Positions 52,401 to 61,452 of a stretch of DNA of 64,000 nucleotides are shown one piece after another. A program made the translations under genes and the position numbers. A model generated the notes under the pieces. It saw only the letters and a list, made by a program, of their open reading frames with translations, made no database searches and was not told where the DNA came from. Source of the stretch: Amylibacter sp003447515 (GTDB lineage: Bacteria > Pseudomonadota > Alphaproteobacteria > Rhodobacterales > Rhodobacteraceae); assembly GCA_029252725.1 (NCBI GenBank), contig JAQXAV010000118.1, forward strand, positions 22,064 through 86,063, in the 5' to 3' direction. How positions within the stretch are numbered: the stretch's first letter is position 1; every line of letters begins with the position of its first letter.

Positions 52401-53738
52401 ATGGTAGGATTGGATAATAAGGCGCGGTTCTTAACGGGATCAACAATGCGCCATGTTGTGGTTATGACACTGACGGGCTCAATCGGACTAGTTTTCATGT
52501 TTTTGGTGGATGTGACGACTCTGTTCTGGGTCAGTCGTCTTGGAGATGAAGGCCTGATGGCCGCGCTTGGTTTTGGTTGGACCATACAGTTTTTCACCAT
52601 TTCGAGTGGTATAGGACTGATGATTGCCAGCATGGCATTGGTTTCGAAATCGATTGGGCAGGATAAGCTGGAATTGGCGCGGCGGCAGACGACGTCGGCT
52701 GCGCTTTATACCTTTGTGTTCCAATTGTTCACGGCCGCATTGGTGATTATCTATCGCCGTGAAATTTTGGCATTTGCAGGAGCTGAGGGACAAACTTTAG
52801 AAGATGCTGCCTTGTTCCTTCTAATTTCTGTTCCAAGTTTACCGTTTATGGCAATTGGCATGGTGGGATCAGCAGTACTACGATCCATTGGTGATGCGGT
52901 CCGATCCATGTCCGTGACCATGTCTGCTGGCCTCGTTGCTATGCTAGTGGATCCGTTGTTTATTCTTGGCTTTGGTTGGGGATTTGAAGGGGCTGCTTGG
53001 GGAATCGTAGTCTCGCGGACAGTTTCTGCGTTCTTGTCGATTTGGTTCGTAGTGCGGGTGCATAATATGGTTGGGCCGGTGTCACGAGAGGTGCTACACA
53101 GCCTTTTCAAACCCTTTTTGGCCATTGCTATCCCCGCGGTCATGACTCAGCTCTCGACCCCGTTTGGAAACTACGTTTTGACCAAAGTGATTAGCGCTTA
53201 TGGTGATGCTGCAGTGGCTGGTTGGGCCGTTGCTAGCCGTATCGCTGTGCTGGCGTTTGGGGGAATTTTTTCTTTGTCGGGGGCTATTGGTGGTATCATT
53301 GGGCAGAATTTTGGCGCGCAACAAATGGACCGCGTGAAGCAAATATATAAAGATGCATTGGTATTCTGTGTGATTTACACATCCTTGTCCTGGGGAATTT
53401 TAGCATTGTTTCGTGAGCCGGTGGTGACCCTGTTTGGGTTAGATGGGCTATCGCGCGAGGTGTTACTCGCATTTATGTTATTTGGTGCGGGTGGCTATAT
53501 GTTTGCCGGAGCACTGTTTGTGTCGAATACAGCCTTCAACAATTTGGGCAAGCCGATCTATTCAACTTTTTGCAATTGGTTCCGTGATGGTATTTTAATC
53601 TTTCCATGTTGCGTGATGATGGGCTGGTGGTTAGCTGGGCCGGGTGTTGTTTATGGGCAGGCTTTGTCGGCAGTTTTGGCTGGAACAGCAGCAATGATTT
53701 GGGCTTGGCGGTTTGTCGATCGATTGGCTACACGATAA
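52401..53738 (+). CDS. MATE-family efflux transporter
   Basis: A 445-residue inner-membrane antiporter with about 12 helices in two similar halves. FWVSRLGDEGLMAALGFGW in the first half and the second-half AVAGWAVASRIAVLAFGG carry the MATE pattern. It exports cationic or organic compounds using sodium or proton gradients; the substrate is unknown. It starts on the base after the MFS stop. The nucleoid protein gene follows 61 bases downstream. Confidence 0.9.
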   Translation: MVGLDNKARFLTGSTMRHVVVMTLTGSIGLVFMFLVDVTTLFWVSRLGDEGLMAALGFGWTIQFFTISSGIGLMIASMALVSKSIGQDKLELARRQTTSAALYTFVFQLFTAALVIIYRREILAFAGAEGQTLEDAALFLLISVPSLPFMAIGMVGSAVLRSIGDAVRSMSVTMSAGLVAMLVDPLFILGFGWGFEGAAWGIVVSRTVSAFLSIWFVVRVHNMVGPVSREVLHSLFKPFLAIAIPAVMTQLSTPFGNYVLTKVISAYGDAAVAGWAVASRIAVLAFGGIFSLSGAIGGIIGQNFGAQQMDRVKQIYKDALVFCVIYTSLSWGILALFREPVVTLFGLDGLSREVLLAFMLFGAGGYMFAGALFVSNTAFNNLGKPIYSTFCNWFRDGILIFPCCVMMGWWLAGPGVVYGQALSAVLAGTAAMIWAWRFVDRLATR

Positions 53739-53799
53739 CTTGTTTTGCGCCCTTTTGCAGGATAGAGATAAACGAATAACTTCAAAAGGAGATTGGCAA

Positions 53800-54144
53800 A
53801 TGTTGAAGGGTTTAGGTGGGCTTGGCGATATGGCTAAGATGATGAAGCAGGCTCAGGAAATGCAAGGCAAGATGGCTGATGCGCAGGCAAAATTAGAAGA
53901 ATTAATCACCACGGGTGAAGCGGGTGCAGGCATGGTAACTGTGACTGTGACAGCCAAGGGTGATGTGAAAGGTATTCAGATTGATCCCGCCTTATTCGTT
54001 CCTTCTGACAAAGAAGTTGTAGAAGATCTGATTGTGGCTGCGATCAAAGATGGGCAGGCGAAAGCGGCCCAAATGCAGCGAGAAGAAATGGGTAAGATCA
54101 CAGAAGGGTTAAACCTGCCTGAAGGGATGAAGCTGCCGTTTTGA
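53800..54144 (+). CDS. ybaB: YbaB/EbfC-family nucleoid-associated protein
   Basis: A 114-residue DNA-binding protein. MKQAQEMQGKMADAQAKLEEL forms the first helix pair (quoted in part), followed by a three-stranded sheet (VTVTVTAKGDVKGIQIDPAL). It binds DNA as a dimer and is usually encoded with dnaX and recR. Here recR follows with its TTG overlapping the TGA stop, while dnaX is absent from the window. AAAAGGAG precedes ATG 53800; the frame is open earlier into the MATE gene. Confidence 0.94.
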   Translation: MLKGLGGLGDMAKMMKQAQEMQGKMADAQAKLEELITTGEAGAGMVTVTVTAKGDVKGIQIDPALFVPSDKEVVEDLIVAAIKDGQAKAAQMQREEMGKITEGLNLPEGMKLPF

Positions 54145-54740
54145 GCAGTAACAATCAAGAGATTGACGCACTGATCACGTTGCTGGCGAAATTGCCTGGT
54201 ATGGGGCCACGCTCTGCTCGCCGCGCGGTTCTCCACATGATTAAAAAACGGGCGTTACTGTTGACGCCGCTTGCAGACGCAATGTTTGCGGTCGCTGCGA
54301 CAGCCCAGGAATGTTTGATTTGTGGCAATATTGGGACGCGGGATCGATGCGATGTCTGCGAAGATCAACGGCGTAGTAATGGGCAAATTTGCGTGGTTGA
54401 AGACGTCTCTGATTTATGGGCCATGGAGCGCACAAAAGTCTTTAAGGGTCGATACCATGTTCTGGGTGGATCGCTTTCCGCGCTTGATGGTGTAGGGCCA
54501 GAGGAATTACGCATTCCGTCGTTGATTTCCCGAGTATTAGCGGAGGAGGTGTCCGAAGTGATTCTCGCTCTGAACGCTACTGTGGATGGGCAAACCACAG
54601 CGTATTATATTGCAGATCAGTTGGAAGATGCCGGTGTTGTGCTGACATCGTTGGCGCAGGGAGTGCCGATTGGTGGCGAATTGGATTACTTGGATGATGG
54701 GACGATTTCGGCGGCACTTAACGCAAGAAAATCAGTCTAA
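54141..54740 (+). CDS. recR: RecR, recombination mediator
   Basis: A 199-residue protein that, with RecO or RecF, loads RecA on gapped DNA. An N-terminal helix-hairpin-helix (LPGMGPRSARRA) is followed by a C4 zinc finger (Cys58, Cys61, Cys70, Cys73) and a Toprim domain with VVEDVSDLWAMER. The start is TTG 54141, overlapping the ybaB stop, so the genes are coupled. Its stop overlaps the convergent P450 stop. Confidence 0.95.
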   Translation: MSSNNQEIDALITLLAKLPGMGPRSARRAVLHMIKKRALLLTPLADAMFAVAATAQECLICGNIGTRDRCDVCEDQRRSNGQICVVEDVSDLWAMERTKVFKGRYHVLGGSLSALDGVGPEELRIPSLISRVLAEEVSEVILALNATVDGQTTAYYIADQLEDAGVVLTSLAQGVPIGGELDYLDDGTISAALNARKSV

Positions 54741-55888
54741 ATGCTGACTTTAAGGGCAGCGAGGCCATGAAAGTGGTAGGAGTTGGTATAGCTTGGCTGT
54801 TCGATAAGTCGCATGTTTGGGCAGCGCTTGAACAAAGTTTTTAACGCAATTTGCAATTCAAGCCGAGCGAGTGGGGCACCGAGACAGAAGTGGATGCCTT
54901 GACCAAAACTGAAATGTGTATTTCTGGTGCGTTCAGGTTGAAACGTTTCTGGGGCTAAAAAATTGGCTGGGTCGCGGTTGGCACTGGCGAGTAGACAAGC
55001 AACCGTGTCTCCACGTTTGAAGCGGTAGCCAAAGGCCTCAACATCTGATTTGGCATGCCGTTCAAAAAGGTGCAAGGGCGGGTCGTAGCGGAGGGTCTCC
55101 TCAATACTTGTATTGGTCGGTTTGGTTCCAGTTTCCAAAAAGGTTTTAGTGGCGTTGGCTAATGCATGTACAGTAGCTTCGTGCCCTGCATTCAACAAAA
55201 GGATGCAGGTTGACGTTAGTTCAGGACCGCTAAGTTTTGTAGCAGAGACGGTGAGCAGGGCAGAGAGTAGGTCTTGTTGTGGCCGCTTCATCCGCTCAGT
55301 TTGCAGGTCGGTCAGGTAGGCGGCAAAATCAGCGCTAGCGCTTGCCGCAGTATCCTCGTCTGCGCTGGTGCGGCTGGCTTGATACATGGTGACCATTTTA
55401 TGAGACCAATCAAGCAATAATGGCGCATCGGACTCCGGCGCGCCGATTAGACGAGCGATAATTGTGATGGGGATGGGTGTGCAAAAAGCTGGTAGCAGGT
55501 CAGGCGTGTTGTCAAAGCAATCGATAAGGTTGTTAGCAAGGATTTCAATATCAGGTTTAAGGGATTTGATACGGGTTGAAGTGAAGGATCGCAGGACTGA
55601 ATTACGCAGTTTTGTGTGGCGCGGCGGGTCTAGTTCCAACATGGAATGTTCCTCAATATTCATGAAGGGCTGGATTCTTGTGGGAATGGGTTCAACGAAT
55701 TCAGAGGGGATTTCACGTCCCCAGTTTTTGTCGCGCAGAAAATGATTTACGGCAGCGTAGGAAGTTGCGCAGATGTGGGTGTAATCATCCCAATAAACGA
55801 GATCACCCAATGCGCGAGCACGCTCGTAAAATGAGTAAGGATTTTGCACGAATGCAGGGTCGGTTGGAAGCTGGGAAAGGGACTTCAT
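54737..55888 (-). CDS. Cytochrome P450
   Basis: A 383-residue soluble bacterial P450. The I-helix is AGHEAT (234-239), ExxR is Glu264/Arg267, and the heme loop FSFGQGIHFCLGAPLARLE has Cys335. The I-helix acid is Glu rather than the commoner Asp. Substrate unknown. No redox partner is adjacent. A strong palindrome lies upstream and may control it. The gene ends by overlapping recR on the other strand by four bases. Confidence 0.9.
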   Translation of the reverse strand: MKSLSQLPTDPAFVQNPYSFYERARALGDLVYWDDYTHICATSYAAVNHFLRDKNWGREIPSEFVEPIPTRIQPFMNIEEHSMLELDPPRHTKLRNSVLRSFTSTRIKSLKPDIEILANNLIDCFDNTPDLLPAFCTPIPITIIARLIGAPESDAPLLLDWSHKMVTMYQASRTSADEDTAASASADFAAYLTDLQTERMKRPQQDLLSALLTVSATKLSGPELTSTCILLLNAGHEATVHALANATKTFLETGTKPTNTSIEETLRYDPPLHLFERHAKSDVEAFGYRFKRGDTVACLLASANRDPANFLAPETFQPERTRNTHFSFGQGIHFCLGAPLARLELQIALKTLFKRCPNMRLIEQPSYTNSYHFHGLAALKVSI

Positions 55889-55940
55889 TTGATGCGCCTG
55901 CTAAGTGCTGAGATGTTGATAATTGAATTTTTTTGACTAA

Positions 55941-55964
55941 CTTAAGCGCTTTAGAGCGCTTAAG
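55941..55964 (-). promoter_or_regulatory. Perfect palindrome upstream of the second P450 gene
   Basis: CTTAAGCGCT and AGCGCTTAAG flank a 4-base centre, giving a perfect 10-bp inverted repeat 53 bases before the P450 start. It lies between P450 and RidA, both on the minus strand. No T-run follows it on the minus strand, so an operator or promoter-proximal site is likelier than a terminator for RidA. No regulator gene is next to it. Confidence 0.45.
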
Positions 55965-56014
55965 CTGGTGGTGTTTGTGATTTTGTGTCGTTTGTTTGAC
56001 GCGGCTGTTGATCG

Positions 56015-56362
56015 TTACCTTGCGGCAGTAATCATGATTTCAACTTTGAAGCCAGGGGTTGCCAAATGTGCGGAGCCGGCAGCGCGCCCTGGTTCATTAC
56101 CTTGAGGTACCCATGCGTCCCAAACAGCGTTCATTTCTGCAAAGTTGGCCATGTCATCTAGCCAAATTTGCGCCATCAGTATTTTGGTTTTATCAGACCC
56201 AGCTTCTGCGAGCAGAGTGTCGATTTGGTTTAGGATGCCCTCAGTTTGGGCAGTCACGCTCTGGCCTTCTGCCGCAACTTGGCCTGCGAGGTAGATGGTT
56301 TCGCCGTGTACAACCATTTGAGACATGCGGCCGTTGGAGTGGGAACGTTTGATATCAGCCAT
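56015..56362 (-). CDS. RidA-family enamine/imine deaminase
   Basis: A 115-residue YjgF/RidA-family protein. VVHGETIYLAGQVA and LDDMANFAEMNAVWDAW match the family, and the C-terminal region ATPGFKVEIMITAA supplies the end strand. The Arg of the RidA active-site motif R-[AST]-x is not clear in GRAAGSAHLATPGF, which suggests a non-archetypal subgroup. RidA proteins release ammonia from reactive enamines formed by PLP enzymes. A trans-sulfuration enzyme of that type is encoded nearby. AAGGAG precedes the ATG. Confidence 0.85.
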   Translation of the reverse strand: MADIKRSHSNGRMSQMVVHGETIYLAGQVAAEGQSVTAQTEGILNQIDTLLAEAGSDKTKILMAQIWLDDMANFAEMNAVWDAWVPQGNEPGRAAGSAHLATPGFKVEIMITAAR

Positions 56363-56427
56363 TTTGTGGCTCCTTTTTCTAAATTATTTGGCAACTTTCT
56401 ACAGCTTAGAATGATGGCATTTCCAGT

Positions 56428-57183
56428 TTAAAAAAGTGTTTGTGAGAGTGTTGAGAGGGCGGTCAGCGCGATAAGGCCCATAAATAGCGGACGTAGGTTG
56501 AAATGGCTAGCGCGTTTGAACAAATTTTGGCCGCAGAATACACCAAGGGAAAGGGGGATTAATACGAGTACTGCAGCTATTATTGCCTGTGAAGTGAGTA
56601 AGCCGAGTGAGCCAAAGCTTATCAGGGAGAGTGCGATGAGCGCCGCCGCGAGAGCTATAATGTTGGCGCGGGTGGTTTGTATGTCTTCACCACGTGCGAT
56701 TATCGCTGTGGCGAAGATGGGACTGGCAATGGCAGTCAGGCCTTGAGAAAACCCTGCAAATGCTCCAGCTGCGACCAGCGTTTTGCGGTTGAAAAAGGTG
56801 GCAATGTGGTCCTGTTTTGCGAGGATCCCCAACATAATCAGCACAAAAAGGCAAAGAGCAATTTTCATAGGGGTCGGATCAATTGAGGTAAGCGCAAATG
56901 CTCCGATGGGAACAAATATCACAAATGTTAAAACCATTGGCATTGTGGTAGCAGCGTTTGCATGGCGGATCACGGAAGGCAATAAGAGGAGGACCACTGG
57001 TATTTCTGTAAGGGTGGCGATTACCACTGCTTGTGCTGGGTCAATAACGAATGATAAAACGGGAACAGAAAGTAGTGACGAGCCAAAGCCATTAAAACCA
57101 CGCAAGATCCCTGCGAGGAAGAGAAATAGGCCGAGCAGGAGTAGCACGCAGGTCGGTGCGTTCATGAGCGGCGTATCAGGCAT
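56428..57183 (-). CDS. TauE/SafE-family anion permease
   Basis: A 251-residue inner-membrane protein with about eight helices in two halves, of the TauE/SafE (sulfite exporter) family. GILRGFNGFGSSLLSVPVLS near the N-terminus is the family motif, with a second related segment GAFAGFSQGLTAIASPI in the second half. It likely exports sulfite or a sulfonate-derived anion. ATG 57183 overlaps the end of the upstream trans-sulfuration gene; ATG 57165 is also possible. The pairing suggests sulfur metabolism. Confidence 0.82.
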   Translation of the reverse strand: MPDTPLMNAPTCVLLLLGLFLFLAGILRGFNGFGSSLLSVPVLSFVIDPAQAVVIATLTEIPVVLLLLPSVIRHANAATTMPMVLTFVIFVPIGAFALTSIDPTPMKIALCLFVLIMLGILAKQDHIATFFNRKTLVAAGAFAGFSQGLTAIASPIFATAIIARGEDIQTTRANIIALAAALIALSLISFGSLGLLTSQAIIAAVLVLIPLSLGVFCGQNLFKRASHFNLRPLFMGLIALTALSTLSQTLF

Positions 57184-58336
57184 ATCCCGCAGTGGCCATG
57201 AACGCTTGTTCGAAGTCTGCAATCAGATCATCGATGTGTTCGATGCCAATAGAAAGGCGCAAAAGGTTCTCTGGAATGCCGCTATCGGGGCCTGCAACGG
57301 TGCGGCGGTGCTCGATCAGGGACTCAACTCCACCAAGGGATGTCGCAGGAATGAAAAGTTCTGCTTGTTTGGCCATTTCTAGAGCACGGATGTCCGCACC
57401 ATTAATCAGGATCGACATCATACCGCCAAAACCGTTTTGCATTTGTTTTTTGGCTATTTTGTGGCCTGGATGATTTAGAAGGCCTGGGTAGAGGATTGTT
57501 TGCACGTCTTTGTGATTTGCAAAGTGGTTTGCAAAGGCCATCGCGTTGTTTGAGGTTTGTGCAAAGCGGACGTGGAGCGTGCGCAAGGATCGAATGAGCA
57601 ACCATGCTTCGAACGCTGGAAGGATGGTGCCTTGAAAGCCGCGCACTGAGCGGATTTCGTCCCATAATTTCAAATCTTTGCGGGCGGATAAAACACCTGC
57701 GGTGAAATCGGAGTGGCCACCCATATATTTGGTGGCAGAGTGGAATGAAATATCTGCGCCATGGGTGAGGGGTTGTTGGGTGCAAGGCGGTGCAGCGGTG
57801 CTATCCACCATCAGGATTGCGCCAGCGGCATGTGCGAGTTCGGCGGCGATCGCAATGTCAGTGACGGACCAATCTCCATTGGCGGGGGTTTCGATCCAAA
57901 TAAGGTTTGTTTTACCTGGCTTGATTTGTGCGGCGAGCGCGTTGAGATCGCCCGCGGGGAAATGATCAAGGCTGATCACACTACGCGCAGCTTGGCGTTC
58001 GAGCCATTGCAAACCAACGTGGTACATCATGCTTTGAGCCACAACGTGAGATTGCGAGGGCAAGGCTTCTACCACAGCTACCGAGGCAGACATTCCTGAA
58101 TTGAACAGCAGGCTTTCGTCTGCGCTCTCGAGCGTTGCGATAATGTCCTCAGCGTGGGTGGTTGTTGGGCCAGCGTACCGCGAATAGATATACCCCTCGC
58201 GCAGGTCGTAGTTTTCATCACGCGCGAAAGTTGATGTCGCTAACATGGGAGGAACGACAGATCCTGTTGTCTTATCGATGTGGCGCAGGGCTTGCGCAGC
58301 GTGGGTTTCTTGCGCGATGCTATTTTTCTGTTTCAT
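57176..58336 (-). CDS. Cys/Met-metabolism PLP enzyme (cystathionine beta-lyase / gamma-synthase type)
   Basis: A 386-residue trans-sulfuration enzyme. The PLP lysine is Lys203 in SATKYMGGHSD. YSRYAGPTTTHAE and the C-terminal LRLSIGIEHIDDLIADFEQA (quoted in part) fit the family. It could cleave cystathionine, or act as gamma-synthase or methionine gamma-lyase; residues that separate these are not decisive here. It lies directly after gpt on the same strand (adjacent bases) and overlaps the TauE gene, so the three form one unit. Confidence 0.88.
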   Translation of the reverse strand: MKQKNSIAQETHAAQALRHIDKTTGSVVPPMLATSTFARDENYDLREGYIYSRYAGPTTTHAEDIIATLESADESLLFNSGMSASVAVVEALPSQSHVVAQSMMYHVGLQWLERQAARSVISLDHFPAGDLNALAAQIKPGKTNLIWIETPANGDWSVTDIAIAAELAHAAGAILMVDSTAAPPCTQQPLTHGADISFHSATKYMGGHSDFTAGVLSARKDLKLWDEIRSVRGFQGTILPAFEAWLLIRSLRTLHVRFAQTSNNAMAFANHFANHKDVQTILYPGLLNHPGHKIAKKQMQNGFGGMMSILINGADIRALEMAKQAELFIPATSLGGVESLIEHRRTVAGPDSGIPENLLRLSIGIEHIDDLIADFEQAFMATAGYA

Positions 58337-58855
58337 TCAAGTACCGCGATAGGGTTCTACGTATTGCAGCGCCATGTCCCATGGAAAGAAGATCCATGTG
58401 TCTTGGGAGACTCCAGTGATGAAGGTGTCCACCTGTGGCTCCCCTTCTGGTTTTGCATAGACAGTAGCGAAGTGGGCATTGGGGTAGAGTTCGCGTACTA
58501 ATTCCAATGTTTTGCCCGAGTCGACTAAATCATCCAGGATGAGGATCCCAGTGCCATCGCCCATTAGTTCAGTATCTGGGGATTTCAGAACCTTCGCTTC
58601 TCGGCGTTGGTCTGCTGCCCCACTTCCTTGTTGGTAGGACATGACCGAAATCGTATCAACAGTGCGGATATCAAGTTCACGTGCTACAATCATCGCAGGG
58701 GCCATGCCGCCGCGAGTAATGGCTACAACTGCGCGCCAATTCCCGTTGTCGGGTCCTTTTCCGTCGAGCCGCCAGGCAAGTGCGCGGCTATCGCGGTGAA
58801 TTTGATCCCAAGAGATGTGGAAGCCTTTTTCGTGCGGCAAACGGTTTTCGGACAT
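58337..58855 (-). CDS. gpt: Xanthine phosphoribosyltransferase
   Basis: A 172-residue type I phosphoribosyltransferase that salvages xanthine and guanine. The PRPP-binding motif is ILILDDLVDSGKTLE. AVVAITRGGMAPAMIVAREL and the C-terminal WIFFPWDMALQY region, involved in base binding, match Gpt. The start ATG 58855 (MSENRLPHEKGF) fits the family; an ATG six codons earlier is possible. It is divergent from edd, 142 bases away. Confidence 0.9.
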   Translation of the reverse strand: MSENRLPHEKGFHISWDQIHRDSRALAWRLDGKGPDNGNWRAVVAITRGGMAPAMIVARELDIRTVDTISVMSYQQGSGAADQRREAKVLKSPDTELMGDGTGILILDDLVDSGKTLELVRELYPNAHFATVYAKPEGEPQVDTFITGVSQDTWIFFPWDMALQYVEPYRGT

Positions 58856-58960
58856 GGTAGCAGTGACTCGCATTCAAAGATGTTAATCTGTTGCTTACTA
58901 CTATGGTGTGTGGGCTGTGGGAAGGGGTTGAGTTTATTATTCAGTCACAGTAGTTTTAAG

Positions 58961-58976
58961 ACGTTAGCGATAACGT
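58961..58976 (+). promoter_or_regulatory. Candidate LacI-family operator before edd
   Basis: ACGTTA and TAACGT surround the 4-base centre GCGA, giving a perfect 6-bp inverted repeat 21 bases before the edd ATG. The pattern resembles GntR/LacI-family sites of E. coli (ATGTTAC, then GTAACAT), where GntR represses edd-eda. Direct evidence is the palindrome and its place; the regulator is inferred and is not in the window. Confidence 0.5.
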
Positions 58977-58997
58977 AAATAAGAGAGGGGTCTAAAC

Positions 58998-60800
58998 ATG
59001 ACCTTGAATGCCAGATTAAACGCTGTCACCAACCGAATAATTGCACGGTCTGCACAAGCACGTGCGCGATATTTGACGCAAATGATGGAGGCGCGGTCTG
59101 AGGGTCCAAAGCGAACGCATTTATCTTGTGGAAATCAGGCGCATGCCTATGCACCTATGGAGTTTGACAAGAAAGCGCTGGTCACAGGTCGCGGTGCGAA
59201 TGTGGGGATTATAACCGCGTATAATGATATGTTGTCGGCGCACCATCCGTTTGCGAGTTTCCCTAGTGATATTAAGAACGCACTGCGTTCTGTGGGGGCG
59301 ACCGCCCAGGTGGCGGCGGGGGTTCCGGCTATGTGCGATGGGGTGACGCAAGGCCAAGATGGAATGGAACTGTCGCTATTTTCACGCGACGCCATCGCCA
59401 TGTCGGCTGCCATTGGACTGTCCCATAATGTGTTCGATTGCGCTGTTTTTTTAGGTGTTTGTGACAAAATCGTGCCTGGCCTCGTGATCGCCGCAGCACG
59501 ATTTGGGCATCTGCCTGCAGTTTTTTTACCAGCAGGGCCGATGCCTTCGGGGCTAAGCAATGACGAAAAAGCGCAAGTGCGGAAAGATTTTGCTGAAGGA
59601 AAATGTGACCGTGACGCGTTAATGGTTGCAGAAATGGCGAGCTATCATGGCCCAGGGACCTGCACCTTTTATGGCACTGCGAATACCAACCAGATGTTGA
59701 TGGAGTTCATGGGATTACATTTGCCAGGCTCAAGTTTTGTTGCGCCGAACACTCCGTTGCGGGCTGCGCTGACGATAGAAGGAGCGAAGATTGTAGCTAA
59801 TTTGTCTGATCTTGGAAATTCTTATTTGCCTGTGTCCGATATTTTGGACGAGAAGGCCTATGTGAACGGGATAGTAGGGTTGATGGCGACGGGGGGATCT
59901 ACGAATCTGTTAATCCATTTAATTGCGATGGCGCGGGCCAGTGGCGTTTTACTTGATTGGGTAGATTTTCAAGATATCGCAGATGTTGTGCCACTTTTGA
60001 CCAGGATTTATCCAAATGGGCTGGCGGATGTGAACCATTTCCATGCTGCAGGGGGACTTGCATTGGTGCTGCGTGAATTGCTGAACGCAGGGTTGTTGCA
60101 CGATGATACGCAAACGATCGTGGGGCGTGGTTTGGCGCATTACACGAAAGAGCCAAAGTTAGTCGACGGTACACTGATTTGGGAAGAGGGGGCACCGGTG
60201 TCGCTTAATAAGAAAATTATTGCGACGTTGGAGGCCCCATTTCAAGAGACGGGTGGTTTATCGGCTTTGAGTGGTAATTTGGGGCATGGCGTGATGAAAA
60301 CATCTGCTGTTGCACCTGAACGGCGAGTAATTACTGCGCCGTGCCGAGTATTTCATGATCAAATATCTGTGGTTGCAGCCTTTCGGGCAGGAGAGTTTAC
60401 CCGTGATGTCGTCGTCGTCGTGCGTTATCAAGGGCCAAAAGCGAATGGAATGCCAGAATTGCATGGGCTGACTCCGTGTTTGACGGTATTGCAGGATCGC
60501 GGGATCAGGGTTGCGCTGGTCAGTGACGGGCGGATGTCAGGTGCGTCTGGTAAAATACCAGCGGCCATTCACTTATCTCCAGAGGCCATTGACGACGGAC
60601 CGATTGCCTATTTGCAAGATGGAGACATCGTCACGTTAGATGCAGTTGCAGGTTTTATATCGGTGGAACCAGGCGTGTTGAATCGAGAAATCACGCATCC
60701 TGATTTGACCGACTGCTTCGGCGTGGGACGTGAGATGTTTGGCATATTTCGCGAGCGCGCTGGTGCGGCGCGTGATGGTGCTAGCGTATTTGAATTTTAA
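58998..60800 (+). CDS. edd: 6-Phosphogluconate dehydratase
   Basis: First enzyme of the Entner-Doudoroff pathway, converting 6-phosphogluconate to KDPG. The 600-residue protein is full length for the IlvD/Edd family. Iron-sulfur ligand regions include VPAMCDGVTQGQDGME, FLGVCDKIVPG and GPGTCTFYGTANTNQ. SDGRMSGASGKIPAAIHLSP lies in the C-terminal domain. AGAGGGG precedes the ATG. It is followed after 10 bases by eda, so the pathway pair is one unit. Roseobacters use this route for sugars. Confidence 0.96.
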   Translation: MTLNARLNAVTNRIIARSAQARARYLTQMMEARSEGPKRTHLSCGNQAHAYAPMEFDKKALVTGRGANVGIITAYNDMLSAHHPFASFPSDIKNALRSVGATAQVAAGVPAMCDGVTQGQDGMELSLFSRDAIAMSAAIGLSHNVFDCAVFLGVCDKIVPGLVIAAARFGHLPAVFLPAGPMPSGLSNDEKAQVRKDFAEGKCDRDALMVAEMASYHGPGTCTFYGTANTNQMLMEFMGLHLPGSSFVAPNTPLRAALTIEGAKIVANLSDLGNSYLPVSDILDEKAYVNGIVGLMATGGSTNLLIHLIAMARASGVLLDWVDFQDIADVVPLLTRIYPNGLADVNHFHAAGGLALVLRELLNAGLLHDDTQTIVGRGLAHYTKEPKLVDGTLIWEEGAPVSLNKKIIATLEAPFQETGGLSALSGNLGHGVMKTSAVAPERRVITAPCRVFHDQISVVAAFRAGEFTRDVVVVVRYQGPKANGMPELHGLTPCLTVLQDRGIRVALVSDGRMSGASGKIPAAIHLSPEAIDDGPIAYLQDGDIVTLDAVAGFISVEPGVLNREITHPDLTDCFGVGREMFGIFRERAGAARDGASVFEF

Positions 60801-60810
60801 AGGATTGAAA

Positions 60811-61449
60811 ATGATTACGGCAGTCGAAGCAAGTATGCGGAACTTGGAAGTGCTCAACATGGCTCCTGTGGTGCCGGTATTAGTGGTGGAAGATGTGACT
60901 AAAGCTTTTGATCTGGGAACGGCTTTGGTTGCTGGCGGTTTGCCTGCATTAGAGGTTACATTGCGTACAGATGGAGCGCTGGATGTTATTGCTGAAATGG
61001 CACGTGTTAAGGGAGGGTTTGTCGGTGCGGGGACGTTGCTGACACCGCAAGATGTAAAGGAGGCAAAAGCCGCAGGAGCACAGTTTGGGGTGTCACCAGG
61101 CGCGACGGATGTTTTGATTGCTGCTTGCGAGTCTATGGGGCTTCCACTGTTGCCAGGTGCCGCCACCGCAAGCGAGTCTATGAGATTGCTAGAAAAAGGC
61201 TACTCTGTGCAAAAATTTTTCCCTGCAGAGGCGTCTGGTGGAGCTAAAGCCCTTGGTTCCTTCGCGTCACCCTTGCCGCAAATAAACTTTTGCCCAACGG
61301 GTGGGATCTCAACAAAAAATGCTTGTGATTACCTATCGTTGTCAAACGTAATCTGCGTAGGCGGATCTTGGGTTGCACCAAGGGATTTTGTCATCTCGGG
61401 TGAGTGGACCGCGATTGAGGCTTTGGCCAGAGCTGCATCTCAACTTTAA
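60811..61449 (+). CDS. eda: KDPG aldolase
   Basis: A 212-residue class I aldolase that splits 2-keto-3-deoxy-6-phosphogluconate into pyruvate and glyceraldehyde 3-phosphate. The Schiff-base lysine is Lys135 in VQKFFPAEASGG, and the catalytic Glu48 is in ALEVTLRT. Phosphate-binding glycines are in CPTGGIS. ATG 60811 behind AAGGA is the family start; the frame is open earlier into edd. It ends three bases from the convergent fabI stop. Confidence 0.96.
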   Translation: MITAVEASMRNLEVLNMAPVVPVLVVEDVTKAFDLGTALVAGGLPALEVTLRTDGALDVIAEMARVKGGFVGAGTLLTPQDVKEAKAAGAQFGVSPGATDVLIAACESMGLPLLPGAATASESMRLLEKGYSVQKFFPAEASGGAKALGSFASPLPQINFCPTGGISTKNACDYLSLSNVICVGGSWVAPRDFVISGEWTAIEALARAASQL

Positions 61450-61452
61450 TGG

